Source of the DNA: Nitzschia sp. pyKryTriq1
Taxonomy: Eukaryota; Bacillariophyta; Bacillariophyceae; Bacillariales; Bacillariaceae
Direction of reading: 5' to 3'
Length of the DNA: 64,000 bases
NCBI GenBank assembly: GCA_956465555.1
Contig: OY101117.1
Location: 2,728,001 to 2,792,000 of the forward strand
Part shown: piece by piece, positions 9,683 to 20,400 of the stretch
How positions within the stretch are numbered: the first letter of the stretch is position 1
Layout of the letters: each line of letters begins with the position of its first letter
Notes under the pieces: model-generated
Database searches by the model: none
The model's input: only the letters and a program-made list of their open reading frames with translations
What the model was told of the DNA's origin: nothing
Made by a program: the position numbers and the translations under genes

Positions 9683-10268
9683 TTTTGGCCATTTGAGCTT
9701 TTGTTCATTGATGTCGACGTTTTTGCTGTTATTTTAGGTGTGTAATCTACTCGTAGGAGTTGTTTGACACGATCAATTGTTTGGTTTTTTGTTATCCCGA
9801 AGTTTGTATTTTGAGTGGTGTCAAGCTTGTGTATCCAAAAAATAAAACCCGTCTCTTGCGTCTAATACCGGTACCTGGCGTCGTCATTTGGATGGGCGAA
9901 ACGCGAAGCGCTAAATTTTTTACACGCGGCTGGCGAACCAAAAGAAAAACCCGGCATGGGGATGACGTGTCACAAAATTGAGAACTTCACGATACTGTAC
10001 GTGTACCAGGTACCGGTAGGGTTGGATGGTGACCCAAATGACTAAGGCGACTTAATAATTTTGTGCGAAGTCCGCGCATCCGGCAAATCCTCGACACAAC
10101 GAGCCGAAAGTGCCAGCAACTACAGTAAAAGCCGCAGCGACATGATGATTGTACCGGTACCAGGTAATATGAGGAGAGGGAGCGACAACAATCGACAATG
10201 GTCACAGGTCATAAATCTAGCATCACAGAATCGAATTATCCCCTCTTCACTCTTCACGACTGGCTGAC
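9683..10268. promoter_or_regulatory. shared spacer of a divergent gene pair
   Basis: 586 bp between the starts of the Arb2-like gene (-) and the lipase gene (+), so it must carry both promoters. It has TACCGGTACC near 9868 and again near 10151, plus GTACCAGGTACCGG near 10002-10020. No clear TATA box or other known site was seen. Confidence 0.5.
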
Positions 10269-11150
10269 ATGACAAGTATGAGCCCCAACAACGACTCCAA
10301 ACCCAGTGTCTCCATTCGAGGAATGGATTGCTTCGCGCATCATTGGAACGTCGACACTTCCAAGATGCCCAAAGCGCTTGTAATTGTTTTTCATGGATTT
10401 CTAGCGCATGGGAACTATCCTACCGTCCGATATGCTGCTGAATTCCTGTCCCAGGACGGATACGCGGTGGTGGCCGTGGATATGCCCGGTCATGGAAAGT
10501 CAGAGGGTACTCGAGGATACCTTGAAAGTGCCGAGACGGTTGTTGCAGATGGATCGAGTATTGTCGAGTATGCACGAGGACTTTACGACAACAAGCCCGA
10601 CCTTAAAGTTCTTCTCGTCGGTTCGAGCATGGGGGGAGCGATAGCCTTATCAGTAGCACAGAAACTTGGGAACGGTGTGATTGCAGGTGTGGTGCTGCTG
10701 GCGCCGATGCTCAAATTAAATGTCAGTTCCATCGAGCACACAGCTCTGCAATGTTTGACCTTTGTAATGCCTACCGTTCCTCTGATTCCGTCGAGTGCGA
10801 CAGATGATTCAAAACAATATCGTGACGAAGGGAAAAGAAAAGAATGTGCCGAAGATACGCTGACTGTCTCTGGCTCCAAACTCCGCGTGGCCTCGGCGTT
10901 GGCGTGCGTCGATACTACCTTGAACATTCGAGAACAATTTTCCAAAATTACCTGTCCCTTCTTGCTTATGATTGCTGACGAAGATGTGGTTGTCAAGAAT
11001 GAAGGATCCGAAGAATTGTTTGACAAGTCGCCGTCCAATGATAAGACCAAAAAGAACTATCCTGCCTTGCATGGCCTCTTGTGCGAACCATCGCCACTAT
11101 TTGATGAAATCAAAACTGACATGCTGACGTGGATGGGTGAGCATGTCTAG
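10269..11150 (+). CDS. monoacylglycerol lipase-type alpha/beta hydrolase
   Basis: 293 residues, close to the length of monoacylglycerol lipases and lysophospholipases of the Hydrolase_4 family. Visible parts: FHGFLAHG (oxyanion region), the strand VDMPGHGKSEG, the elbow G-S-S-M-G-G with nucleophile Ser120, acid Asp237 in IADEDVVV, and His268 in PALHG. There is no signal peptide, so it is probably cytosolic or loosely membrane-bound. It would hydrolyse monoacylglycerols or lysolipids, consistent with lipid-droplet and membrane turnover in diatoms; that role is inferred from the family. The start ATG follows GGCTGAC. Confidence 0.85.
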   Translation: MTSMSPNNDSKPSVSIRGMDCFAHHWNVDTSKMPKALVIVFHGFLAHGNYPTVRYAAEFLSQDGYAVVAVDMPGHGKSEGTRGYLESAETVVADGSSIVEYARGLYDNKPDLKVLLVGSSMGGAIALSVAQKLGNGVIAGVVLLAPMLKLNVSSIEHTALQCLTFVMPTVPLIPSSATDDSKQYRDEGKRKECAEDTLTVSGSKLRVASALACVDTTLNIREQFSKITCPFLLMIADEDVVVKNEGSEELFDKSPSNDKTKKNYPALHGLLCEPSPLFDEIKTDMLTWMGEHV

Positions 11151-11558
11151 ACTAGAGAATACTTTCAATATATGAGCAAAAATTCTATAGATGAGCAAAC
11201 AGAAGACATCGTCATTGATCGTTGAGAGTGCTTTTATTCAGGCTAAAGTACTGGTACCAATAGTCTACCGGTAGACTTTACCTCTGTGGTAGTACTTATT
11301 CGTACAGTAGATCCGTCCCCATGTAAGACACGAATGACGTGGATCGGGACTTAAAATAGTTGACTGCCTGGACTCAAAAATACAGTATGATGTAAGGAAA
11401 CGGCGAAGGCCACAAACTATTGTACACCACAGTACGACTAAATATGGATCTTTCCTTGATAGCTCCTTCTTCAATTCCTTTCATTACATCCATCGCAACA
11501 GTACCCGCACAGTGAGAGACTCGACGCGAAAGCATCATATAATACTGAAGATACGATA
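11151..11558. other. intergenic spacer
   Basis: About 400 bp between two + strand genes, with GGTACCA/CTACCGGTAG words near 11250-11275. No coding or RNA signal was seen. Confidence 0.5.
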
Positions 11559-12548
11559 ATGGCTGTTGAGATAAAGGCACCAGACGAATTTTCGGAGGAA
11601 GAAGTTTTACAGTTTCTCCGCGGGTTGGACCTGTCAGATCACATTGGATCCTTTCAGAGTGAGGCGGTAGATGGGTCGTTACTGGTGACCTTGACATTTG
11701 ATGAGTTAACAGATGAACTTGGTTTGTCGATGGGAGAAGCTAGGAAAGTGCTGCAGATGGTGGATTTCTGCAGCAGCCTCTCGTCGAATGGGCAGACGAC
11801 GCCAGGTGCAACAACTGTGACTGCTAATTCCGATCCAAGAATCCAAACTTTGCAATCCGAAAACGAAGCACTGCGAATTCGTATTGCGAAGATGGAACGA
11901 GACATTCGAGAGCTCAGAGGAGAAGCTCCTGTATCTTCTTCCTTACAGTCGACGTATTCTCCACCAGCAGCCACGGCTGATAGTGGTTCAGGCGTTTGTA
12001 CTCGAGGTTCGGCCTATGTTCTTCCACCCACACCCATCGCCATTTCCAACTCGGCTCCACAGTACGTCAGCCCAAACACAGCTCCATACCCTCCCCCCGC
12101 ATCGACTCAAGGGATGTCATATCAGACTCAACAAACAACTTCCATGGCAAGTTACGTCTCTTCGACTTCCGACGCCGCCACGAAAACCAAAACAACCCCA
12201 ACAACGCCGTCGTATGTGCAACCATACATTCAGTCTCAACCGACAACAACTACTGAAATTAGCCACACGGCTCCATCCACAGCTTCGTATACCCCATACA
12301 TCTCAGCAGTACCACCTCAAAGCAGTAGTTTGAATAGCCGCACACCTCGAAACGTGTACGTCCCCCAGGAAACTGGGCAGTCCACGATGGCACCCTATGT
12401 GTTGCCATCACCACAAATATTGCCGGACACCTCCAACGTGGGCTACTATAGGTCGTATCAGCCAAAAGTCTATGTGCCGTACCAAACCAACAACACCACA
12501 AATAAGACCGATAACTCTTTGACAGGCCAACTTGCTAGATACGTTTAA
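11559..12548 (+). CDS. SAM-domain protein with coiled coil and Ser/Thr/Pro-rich tail
   Basis: 329 residues. Residues 11-70 form a sterile alpha motif (FSEEEVLQFLRGLDL, AVDGSLLVTLTFDELTDELGL, then a final helix): the spacing and the L-x-x-L-T-x-x-x-L core are typical. Residues 93-122 form a short coiled coil (IQTLQSENEALRIRIAKMER). The remaining 200 residues are low-complexity Ser, Thr, Pro, Gln and Tyr with recurring S-Y-V/S-Y-T-P-Y units. SAM domains polymerise or bind other SAM domains or RNA, so a scaffold or condensate-forming role is plausible but inferred. Confidence 0.8.
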   Translation: MAVEIKAPDEFSEEEVLQFLRGLDLSDHIGSFQSEAVDGSLLVTLTFDELTDELGLSMGEARKVLQMVDFCSSLSSNGQTTPGATTVTANSDPRIQTLQSENEALRIRIAKMERDIRELRGEAPVSSSLQSTYSPPAATADSGSGVCTRGSAYVLPPTPIAISNSAPQYVSPNTAPYPPPASTQGMSYQTQQTTSMASYVSSTSDAATKTKTTPTTPSYVQPYIQSQPTTTTEISHTAPSTASYTPYISAVPPQSSSLNSRTPRNVYVPQETGQSTMAPYVLPSPQILPDTSNVGYYRSYQPKVYVPYQTNNTTNKTDNSLTGQLARYV

Positions 12549-12807
12549 GTGCGTTTAAGTGCCGCTAATTATACCACCAGCAGGATGACTGATCAATATC
12601 TGCCGGCAAGGATCTGCATACTTTGGGGCGATACAGGGTCTGATTGAGCATTTCGATGGAAAGTGCTTGTGCAGAGAATTCCTGGTCAGAATGATGTTTG
12701 GAGAACGCCATGGGAAAGAACATGCATTCACTTCGCACGGTACAAAAAGACCCTGCTAAAACAGTGCCAGCCGTGCCGACAATCATTCCCTGGATATGTA
12801 ATAAGAG

Positions 12808-14196
12808 TTACCATGCTAAGATTGCGTTTGATCCTGCGTGACCTGCGTTCCCGTTGGCAAGAATCATCGTTTTGTTGTCTCCAAATACTTTCGCGATAGA
12901 CCCACACCCACGGAGCTTGTGATTCATGATTACCTTCTCAAAATGATCTTCTTCGTTGGCTTGCCAGCCCTTTCCAATGAGCAAAATATCTTGGGCTTCA
13001 TCCAGTGGTGCTGCCCAGTCCGAAGGGGGATAACGTCTGATCTTCCCCGACATTGGTTGGCCACAATAAGTGCCGATAGAGTCATCTTCTAGGACAATGT
13101 ATAGATCTGGAATGCCGTCCGAATTGACATCCAAAACTTCGACATCGGGTGCGGCGAATGGCAGAGCCATTTTAAAATAAAACTGGGAGAAATCAAATCT
13201 TTCGGGGGAATCAATTCCTTTGAATATCTTCAAATGCGGGCTGAACCATTCTTTGTCATTGTTTTGAAATTTAGCTGTTGTCACAATTAAATCAGGAATT
13301 CCATCTTGATCCACATCCGCAACCCTCGCCGATCGAATTCGATTATTCCTGTAGTTTCGAGGGTATTCAATTTCTCTGAACGTGCCCCCTTCCTCTTGTT
13401 CAAGAAATATCGTCCAGTTTCTCATGTGCATCACGATCAGATCGTCTCTTCCATCTTGGTTCCAGTCGACAACGGAGATCTGCCTAGCTTTAGCGGGCCT
13501 GTTCCAGGGGCCCGGTACTTCTTCGAAATACGGCTCTCCATCGATCAGTCGATACATCGCATGGGTATTGAATGCTCCATCGGTACGTCCGGACCCAAAC
13601 GCTGCGACGAAGACATGCGTGACGTTTCCCTCATCCACTTTGTTGTGCAAGGTCTCAACAAATCTTGACCGCACAGTTGTGTACTTCTGCAGCCCATGGT
13701 GTTTGACCTTTTGAAGTGATCCATCCTTTTGAGTCAAATACAACTCATTGTATCCGTCCCCCTGTCCCTTGTCTGCACCAACAAGGCAAATTATATCCAG
13801 TAATCCATCCTTGTCCACGTCTAAGGTAGTGCAGTCGTGACGATCAATATGGTCTGGCGTAGCGTCCAGGTCGTTTAGTTCGTCGTTGTTGTCCATTATG
13901 GCGATTTCAGGCGTCGTCCAATTGTCCAACTCAGCATTATAACAGTGTGGCGTCTCATCCAATTGGTGACCGACCATCCAAAAAGTTGCATTCCCCCCAC
14001 ACCATGGGGAGCCCTCTGGGGATGAAATCGAGCCATATACCATCCGTTGTGGACTGTCTTCGACAATTGTGACATTCGGTTGTAGTGATGGTACCTGTAA
14101 GACTACTCGCAGGGTTACTTCCAAATCCCGTTCCGAACCATGCCACGCTAACGAATTCCCAAAGACCAGTGATGCCGATAAGAAAGTTGTTTTCAT
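12808..14196 (-). CDS. secreted FG-GAP/VCBS repeat protein
   Basis: 462 residues from ATG at 14196; the start MKTTFLSASLVFGNSLA is a signal peptide of about 17 residues. At least four calcium-loop repeats of the D-x-D/N-x-D-G-x-x-D type are visible: DVDKDGLLDI, DWNQDGRDDLI, DVDQDGIPDLI and DVNSDGIPDLYI, typical of FG-GAP/integrin-alpha-like beta-propeller blades. Such proteins are extracellular and bind ligands or the cell surface in a calcium-dependent way. No membrane span is visible. Ligand unknown. Confidence 0.85.
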   Translation of the reverse strand: MKTTFLSASLVFGNSLAWHGSERDLEVTLRVVLQVPSLQPNVTIVEDSPQRMVYGSISSPEGSPWCGGNATFWMVGHQLDETPHCYNAELDNWTTPEIAIMDNNDELNDLDATPDHIDRHDCTTLDVDKDGLLDIICLVGADKGQGDGYNELYLTQKDGSLQKVKHHGLQKYTTVRSRFVETLHNKVDEGNVTHVFVAAFGSGRTDGAFNTHAMYRLIDGEPYFEEVPGPWNRPAKARQISVVDWNQDGRDDLIVMHMRNWTIFLEQEEGGTFREIEYPRNYRNNRIRSARVADVDQDGIPDLIVTTAKFQNNDKEWFSPHLKIFKGIDSPERFDFSQFYFKMALPFAAPDVEVLDVNSDGIPDLYIVLEDDSIGTYCGQPMSGKIRRYPPSDWAAPLDEAQDILLIGKGWQANEEDHFEKVIMNHKLRGCGSIAKVFGDNKTMILANGNAGHAGSNAILAW

Positions 14197-15115
14197 CGTA
14201 GATACCGAAGACAACCAGTCGAGTTATCAGTGAAGATAGATAATTGTGAGGGAACCTGGTACGGTGCGGAAAGGACCATCGAGGAAAAGAAGTGGTACCG
14301 GTACGGCGTATCGACGAGGAGAGAGTTTTGGAGGGTTGGTGGTTGGTGGAGTGATTTTTGCAATATTATTTTGTGGAGAAGATAGAGAAGGCGGCAATAC
14401 CGGTACTGTCGCTCAACGACAACGATCAAAAGCAGCGATTTGATAGGGCAACGAATGTCAAGAAGATGTATTCAGACATGAATAAAGTTGCAATGCTCCT
14501 TGATTTTTGTGTACCGTTGACAACATTTTGTTCATAAGCCCCATTTCAAAGAGGCTTATTTACCAAATTATGGAATCTATTACATATTATGTTCTAGCCG
14601 TCATTTTTTGTTTCGAAAATGCACAGTGTGTATCATACGAGTAAGAAGTACCGGCAGTGTAGTAGTAGTCAGTCGGGTAGTCTACATAGTTAGTAGACTA
14701 GTAGTATCCACCACTTAGGCTATCGTTTAATTCTACTACTTTGACTCACTCTACTACCGGTAGCAACCGGTACATAGTCTCTACTAGCAAAGAGAGAGAG
14801 AGAGAGAGAGAGAGAGTTTAGGTAGCAAAATATGGTTTAGTCTGGTACTTCGTAGAACCCGCCGGTAAGGTACATTGCACGCCGGGTGGGAGTTCTTGAT
14901 CCTCCAGAGCAGTGGTCTAATACGAAGAAGGAGCAGGAGATATCATCTTCTACTAGTAGAGCAACTTCAAAGCAAACAAGTGCTAGTGTAATCCCTTGGC
15001 AGTCTAAGCTCAATATAAGAGGGACTTAGGCTTACAGTACAAGCCTCGTCTTATCTCGGCACAACGATTGTGACGCTAGCAATGCCCCCTTTTAACCATA
15101 GACAAAATCACATCT
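14197..15115. other. intergenic spacer with (AG)13 and TACCGGT words
   Basis: 919 bp with a perfect (AG)13 microsatellite (14791-14816), several TACCGGTA words (14293, 14398, 14757, 14768) and CTACTAG blocks. No coding signal was seen. Confidence 0.6.
14791..14816. repeat. (AG)13 microsatellite
   Basis: Perfect AG dinucleotide run of 26 bases in a spacer. Confidence 0.95.
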
Positions 15116-16663
15116 TCAAGATGCAGCAAAAACGAGGAATTCTCCCTGAACCGCCACTTTGGGGTTTGGCCGTTGTCGTACTCTCATTGGAATCCCACCC
15201 TTAGGACACTGGACGAATCCCTCCCTGTGCGGTGTCAAGACAAAGTCTTCCCGAACATCAAACTTGAAATTATCCAAAAGAACAGAGAGAGCAATCGTCA
15301 TTTCTTGAATTGCAAATCGTTGCCCAGCGCACGATCGAGCACCTGATGAAAAAGCTACAAATGCCTTTGGATTTCCAGCCGGAACACCTTCAAAATCGTC
15401 ACTCTCCCCATATTCTCGCTGCACCCAAGATCCCGTGGAGTCGTCGTAGCGGGTCCATCGTTCAGGTATGAACTTGAGAGGCCACTTGAAATGTCTTTCA
15501 TCTCGTTGAATGATCCAAATCGGAAAGTACAGATAAGTCCCCTTTGGTACCTGCAAGCCCCCAAAGCGAACGTCTCTTTCGAGAGATCGAGTAGTGGATA
15601 TAACAGGTGGAAACAATCTCATAGCTTCTTTGATTACAGCTTCCATGTACATGGGTTGTTCCGGCTTGGAGCGAATCTCGTCCAGACACCTTGCCTCAAC
15701 ATCGGGATGAAGCGACACGAGATACAAAACATAGGTCATGGTGACGCTTGAAGTTTCGTATCCCGCAAATATTAAACTTTTGATTGTATCCGCCAGTATC
15801 TGGTACGTGGTTTCTTCGTCGATACTTTGTTCCTCGCCACCGCCATCCAGAGCAGCTTCTTCGATCAATGCCGTCAGTAGATCCTGTGGGAGATCATCCA
15901 CATTGTTCGCCTCTGCCATTTGCGCTCTTCGTTCATCAATGAGATCAAATAAGTAGTCCTCCATGCGTTCCAATACCTGTTTGTGCTTTTTATTTTCGGC
16001 AGTGGGCAATTGATATACATGTGAGGCTGGATTTAGTATGCCCTTGGTCATTCGTCGCATTACTTCTGACGACATGTAATCAAAGTCCTTCATAATCCGT
16101 GACGGTTTTAGTCTTTTGCAGCATCCAAAATCCTTATTCAAAGTCGCCAAACCAAAGGCATCTAGATTCAATAGCTTCATAAAAAGAGAAATGTCTCCCA
16201 CATAATCCACGTTCTTGGTCGACATGGAATGGACCAGAGTTTCGGCGGCTTGATGAAAGGCCTTTCGATTGTGTTCGATTACTTTGCGCCCATGCAATGC
16301 CTTGATGATTGCAGTGCGTTTGGATCTCCACTCATTTCCTGTCAAACTTCCAATATTGTATTTTCCAAAGAATTGTTCCATGTGCATTTTCATCACTGGG
16401 AACAGTTCGCGGTGCGACGAAACCTTGAGCAGCGTTTGGACGTCTTCGCACCTGGTGACAGACAAACTGGGCGTCGTGGGGCCCATCCAAAAGGTGCACC
16501 GCCCTTGATCGTCCGCATGATCCACACTGAATTTTCTCATGGACTTTTGAAAATCTGACTCCAACAGCAGATGCAAGTGACCAGTGAACCACGTGCCATA
16601 GGGGATCACTGGAACTCCTTCCACGGGCGATTCTTTGCTCTTCCAAAATTGCGGCACCATCAT
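15116..16663 (-). CDS. cytochrome P450
   Basis: 515 residues with the full P450 signature: I-helix I-F-A-G-Y-E-T-S-S near residue 300, the ExxR helix K-E-A-M-R-L-F-P-P near 345, the P-E-R-W block, and the heme loop F-S-S-G-A-R-S-C-A-G-Q-R-F-A with the iron-ligand Cys at about 445. The ...LFPPV..TTRS and ...GGLQVPKGTYL... parts suggest the CYP4/CYP97-like clan. There is no N-terminal membrane anchor: the frame is open a further ~57 bases upstream without another Met, so either the anchor lies in an unseen exon or the enzyme is soluble. Likely a monooxygenase of fatty acids, sterols or carotenoids; the substrate cannot be told from sequence. Confidence 0.92.
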   Translation of the reverse strand: MMVPQFWKSKESPVEGVPVIPYGTWFTGHLHLLLESDFQKSMRKFSVDHADDQGRCTFWMGPTTPSLSVTRCEDVQTLLKVSSHRELFPVMKMHMEQFFGKYNIGSLTGNEWRSKRTAIIKALHGRKVIEHNRKAFHQAAETLVHSMSTKNVDYVGDISLFMKLLNLDAFGLATLNKDFGCCKRLKPSRIMKDFDYMSSEVMRRMTKGILNPASHVYQLPTAENKKHKQVLERMEDYLFDLIDERRAQMAEANNVDDLPQDLLTALIEEAALDGGGEEQSIDEETTYQILADTIKSLIFAGYETSSVTMTYVLYLVSLHPDVEARCLDEIRSKPEQPMYMEAVIKEAMRLFPPVISTTRSLERDVRFGGLQVPKGTYLYFPIWIIQRDERHFKWPLKFIPERWTRYDDSTGSWVQREYGESDDFEGVPAGNPKAFVAFSSGARSCAGQRFAIQEMTIALSVLLDNFKFDVREDFVLTPHREGFVQCPKGGIPMRVRQRPNPKVAVQGEFLVFAAS

Positions 16664-17417
16664 GATGATGAGGGAGATTTTCCGGTTGTGTTGCAGTGAG
16701 CGACTTCGTAAGCCACAAGGTTATTGGCAGGGATTCACTTGTTTGGTAGGAGCTTGCTATGTTCGAGTACGGTAGTTATTTGGAGTAGTGGAGAGGGCTG
16801 AATGGGAAGCAAACGAAGGATGATGAGAATGAAGAACTTCTTCGCGGGCTGGCTCGGGTACTTGTAGCCGGTACGTACAAGTACCAGGTACTGTACATAC
16901 CGGTATCGCCCTACCGGTACCACAGTACACGTACCTGGTACACTCCGAAGATGTTGGAGGGAAATTTGACTTCGTCGATTGGAAAAAAGTCGAACGGGCT
17001 GGCTTGAAAAATGAGTCTTGATAAAGGCGCTTTACCCGACCGGCGGGATAATTTGTATAAGTTTATATCCATGAATATAGATCATCATCATCTTGAATTA
17101 TGTGTGGTTTCATCGTAAATACATCCCATCCAACGGACCCACCATGTCGCAAGGTCGGTGCACGTCAAAACAAACACCGCCCTGCACCCTGCACTCAGCC
17201 GAAAAGTGACAGTAAAATACTGTTAGCAGAGCACTTGGTACTCTCTCTAGACTCTAGGTAGTACTTGTATTGCCTGTAGCATTTATTTGATGCGACAAGG
17301 CTGAGGTTGCAACAAAGACTATTACAACATCCCCGTGTACTTCATTCACGTCATTGAAAGAGGTGCATCAACCTACCGGTAGGTGATATTTTTCAAGGCG
17401 CCCACGAACAACAAGCG
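16664..17417. promoter_or_regulatory. shared spacer between divergent P450 and IQ-protein genes
   Basis: 754 bp separating two divergent starts. A dense cluster of GTACC, TACCGG and GGTACC words lies at 16867-16945. No other element was recognised. Confidence 0.5.
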
Positions 17418-20400
17418 ATGTCTTCCGAACGACATTATGTGTCGGCGTCGCCGAGTTATCCAGGGCTAACGATGGACAACAGTTCTTCGCAGTGGGAAGA
17501 AAACTATCGACGGCGGGCCCGGTTAATGACGCGGGATTATGTGAATCCAAACTCGACAAGGTTAGACCACCAGCGATCGAGGAGTGCAGACTCGCGTCCT
17601 CAATACCGCACCAGAACTTACAATCATGAAACACCCGAAATCAGGGCCACTTCTAGTGATTTATCCAGTCATCGAGCTCAGTGTTTGAATATGTTCTATC
17701 CCACCACCGATGAATCGAGGGCACGTGTGATGTATAATACCGGGGGGCCGCAATTTCCGTCTCAGCTACCGAGACCGGTAGGAGTGTATGAAAGTAGCGA
17801 CCTCGAACGATCAGGGCGATCGTTGTCTCCAGCATCTTATGGGGGGAGTAGCTACGTGAGGGGTGGGAGTCGAACATATAAGACGCCTTCGGGGATAGTG
17901 GATCCGTATGCGACGTCTCAGCATATGCGAAGGCCTGCTCCACAATTTCAAAATTCAAGTTCGGCGCCTGTCACTCCGAAAAGGCATGATTATGATTATC
18001 TGAAGCATTCCTTGATTATGTTTGGAGAAGAGGAGTCGAGTATGGGCACAGGTCTTAGTCAACAAGAATTGCTAGAGCGCAAGCGGAGAGAGCAGACGAC
18101 GGCTCGGCGGAGAGAGAAGAAGCAACGAAAACGGATCGTCAATTTGCCTTCGAGTTTGTTCCCCCCCCATTCTAGTCGACAGCGGCAGCTAAACTCATCG
18201 AGAGATAGGGATCAAGACAACTACCACGATGGTTTATCCCGAAACAGGCAAGCATCACCCGTAACTATTGATGAGTACGAGCCTCCTTCTCCTCATCTGG
18301 CAAGCCAAATGTCTTCGGCACCGTCCACTCCAAGGCATGCATTTTCGGGTCCCACTACCAATACCACCCATGCGGCCAGCCCAGACCCTCCAGCCGATCG
18401 AGCCCCCGAAGCACTTTCTAGCATGGGTTCTAGAGGCTCAATGGTAAGTAGAAGACATGCAACCTCGAACTCATCGAAATCGTCATCCCATGGATGATGA
18501 CTGACATTGTTTGTTTGTTATTATTTTTATTTCAATTCTTGCCCATTCAGGTGAATCGCATTAAGAATCAGAAATCTTCCACCGGCCGAAGATGGAAAAT
18601 CATTCCTTCACTTTCGCGTTCCAGGTCAAGGTCTCGATCACCCATTCGTACTCGAAGTGCGGACGAAACTGATGAGACGGGGGCATTTCCGTCACCGGCC
18701 CGTGTGGTTGGTTCGGTAAGATATGGTGACCCGAACAAAAAGAAGCCTACAAACAATAATGTTCGGGACACATCGAAAGAGCGAGCAGACAACGACTCTA
18801 GTAGCGACTACACACCCAAACGAGCCCTGGATCCACCCGGTGGAGCAAGTAATGTTTCGGACGACTACTCGGACGAAGAGATGTATACATGGACTGGCAC
18901 GGAGCAGCCAATGGAGCAGAGCAGCGATATGGACGACGGCAACGGCCAACGGGGAAACTTTATCAGTTATGGTCAGGATGAGCAATGGAATGATCCTCGC
19001 GTTGCTGGACCAACGTGGAAGGACTTTGGGGAGGATGGAAGGGATCGTGGATTTCCGGATCCACAGTCGAGACTATACTACGGATCCAAAAGTGCTCAGA
19101 ACACTCCTCGCAAATACAACAAAAACGGGGCTTTTCCAGAGTTTTCTTCACCTGCAACTCCAATGACTGCATCTATGACGAACGACTCTAACGAAATGCC
19201 TTATGAATTCGATCCTTTCACGACTCCTATGGTTGATTATAGCGATGACGTCCAAGAAGAACATCCTTACTCGAAACGATCACAGCAATTTTCGAATTTT
19301 GAGGACACCTTTTGGAGAAGCAATCCTGAGACTCCTAGCGGCAGGCGCGAAGGAAATGCCGAAGTACCTGCCGCCTATATGCCGATGTCCCGGTTAAATA
19401 ACCCTCCTGGATTGGATATGGACTTTTACTCTCGCCAAAAACCAGACGCTCCAGCGTCCAACTTGAACTCACGACACACGAAAATGTCGCCGACATCAAT
19501 CTATGATATGAACCAAAACGTGCGATGGAGCGAAAATCTAGATCAACTCCCAACACCGCGCCGCATGACAAATGAGAAACCAAAGTCAATCCTAAAAAGA
19601 AGCCGCCTCCGACGTGCCGCGTTCGGCAATGACTATCCATCGAACGAAACTCCAGCAATGAACAAAGCAGTCCGTATTTCAGACAAGCCGGCTTCTCGGG
19701 GTCAATTCATTTCGGAACATCCGAGTGCAATGGGATTTGTAGATATCGATGGTCGTTCTTTATCGCCCATCACAAGTTTCGACGCGGAATACGGAGATCA
19801 CGGCTGGCCCGCCAATCAAGCCACGCCGATCTTTGAACGAAATATTCCTGAGGAGTTTCAGTTAGCATTCCTCACCGAAAATGCGGTAGGTTTCGGGAAC
19901 TGTGTGGATACTTTGATTGCTTCGCCGCTCCTTGGCTCAATTTTTTGCTCTCTTGCACTACAGATCTCAAAGACAGACGGTAACTCCGGGCAAATGTCTG
20001 TGGCATATGCAGAATTCATTGAGTCTGTTGCATCGGTGGTAGTCCAAACAGCTGCTCGCCAATTCTTGGCAAAACTCAGGGTGCGCAGACTGAGGGAAAA
20101 GCGTAACTGGTCGAGGAGATTGTCTAAACAAACTGGGATGCAGAAAGCTGATGCACGCACAAGAAATCATCATACCTCGACTCGAAACGATACTGGCGTA
20201 CAACTTGACATGTTCACACTTGCTGCTATTCGGATACAAGCCGTGTATCGAGGCTGGTATGCCAGAGATTGCATCTCAATTGACAACTACTGTGCCACCA
20301 TCATCCAAAAGAACTTTCGTAGAAAGAAGGCATATTCTTTGTTCCGCAATTGTGTGTACTGCGTCGTCAAAATTCAATCCGCTTTCCGGGCCTACAGAGT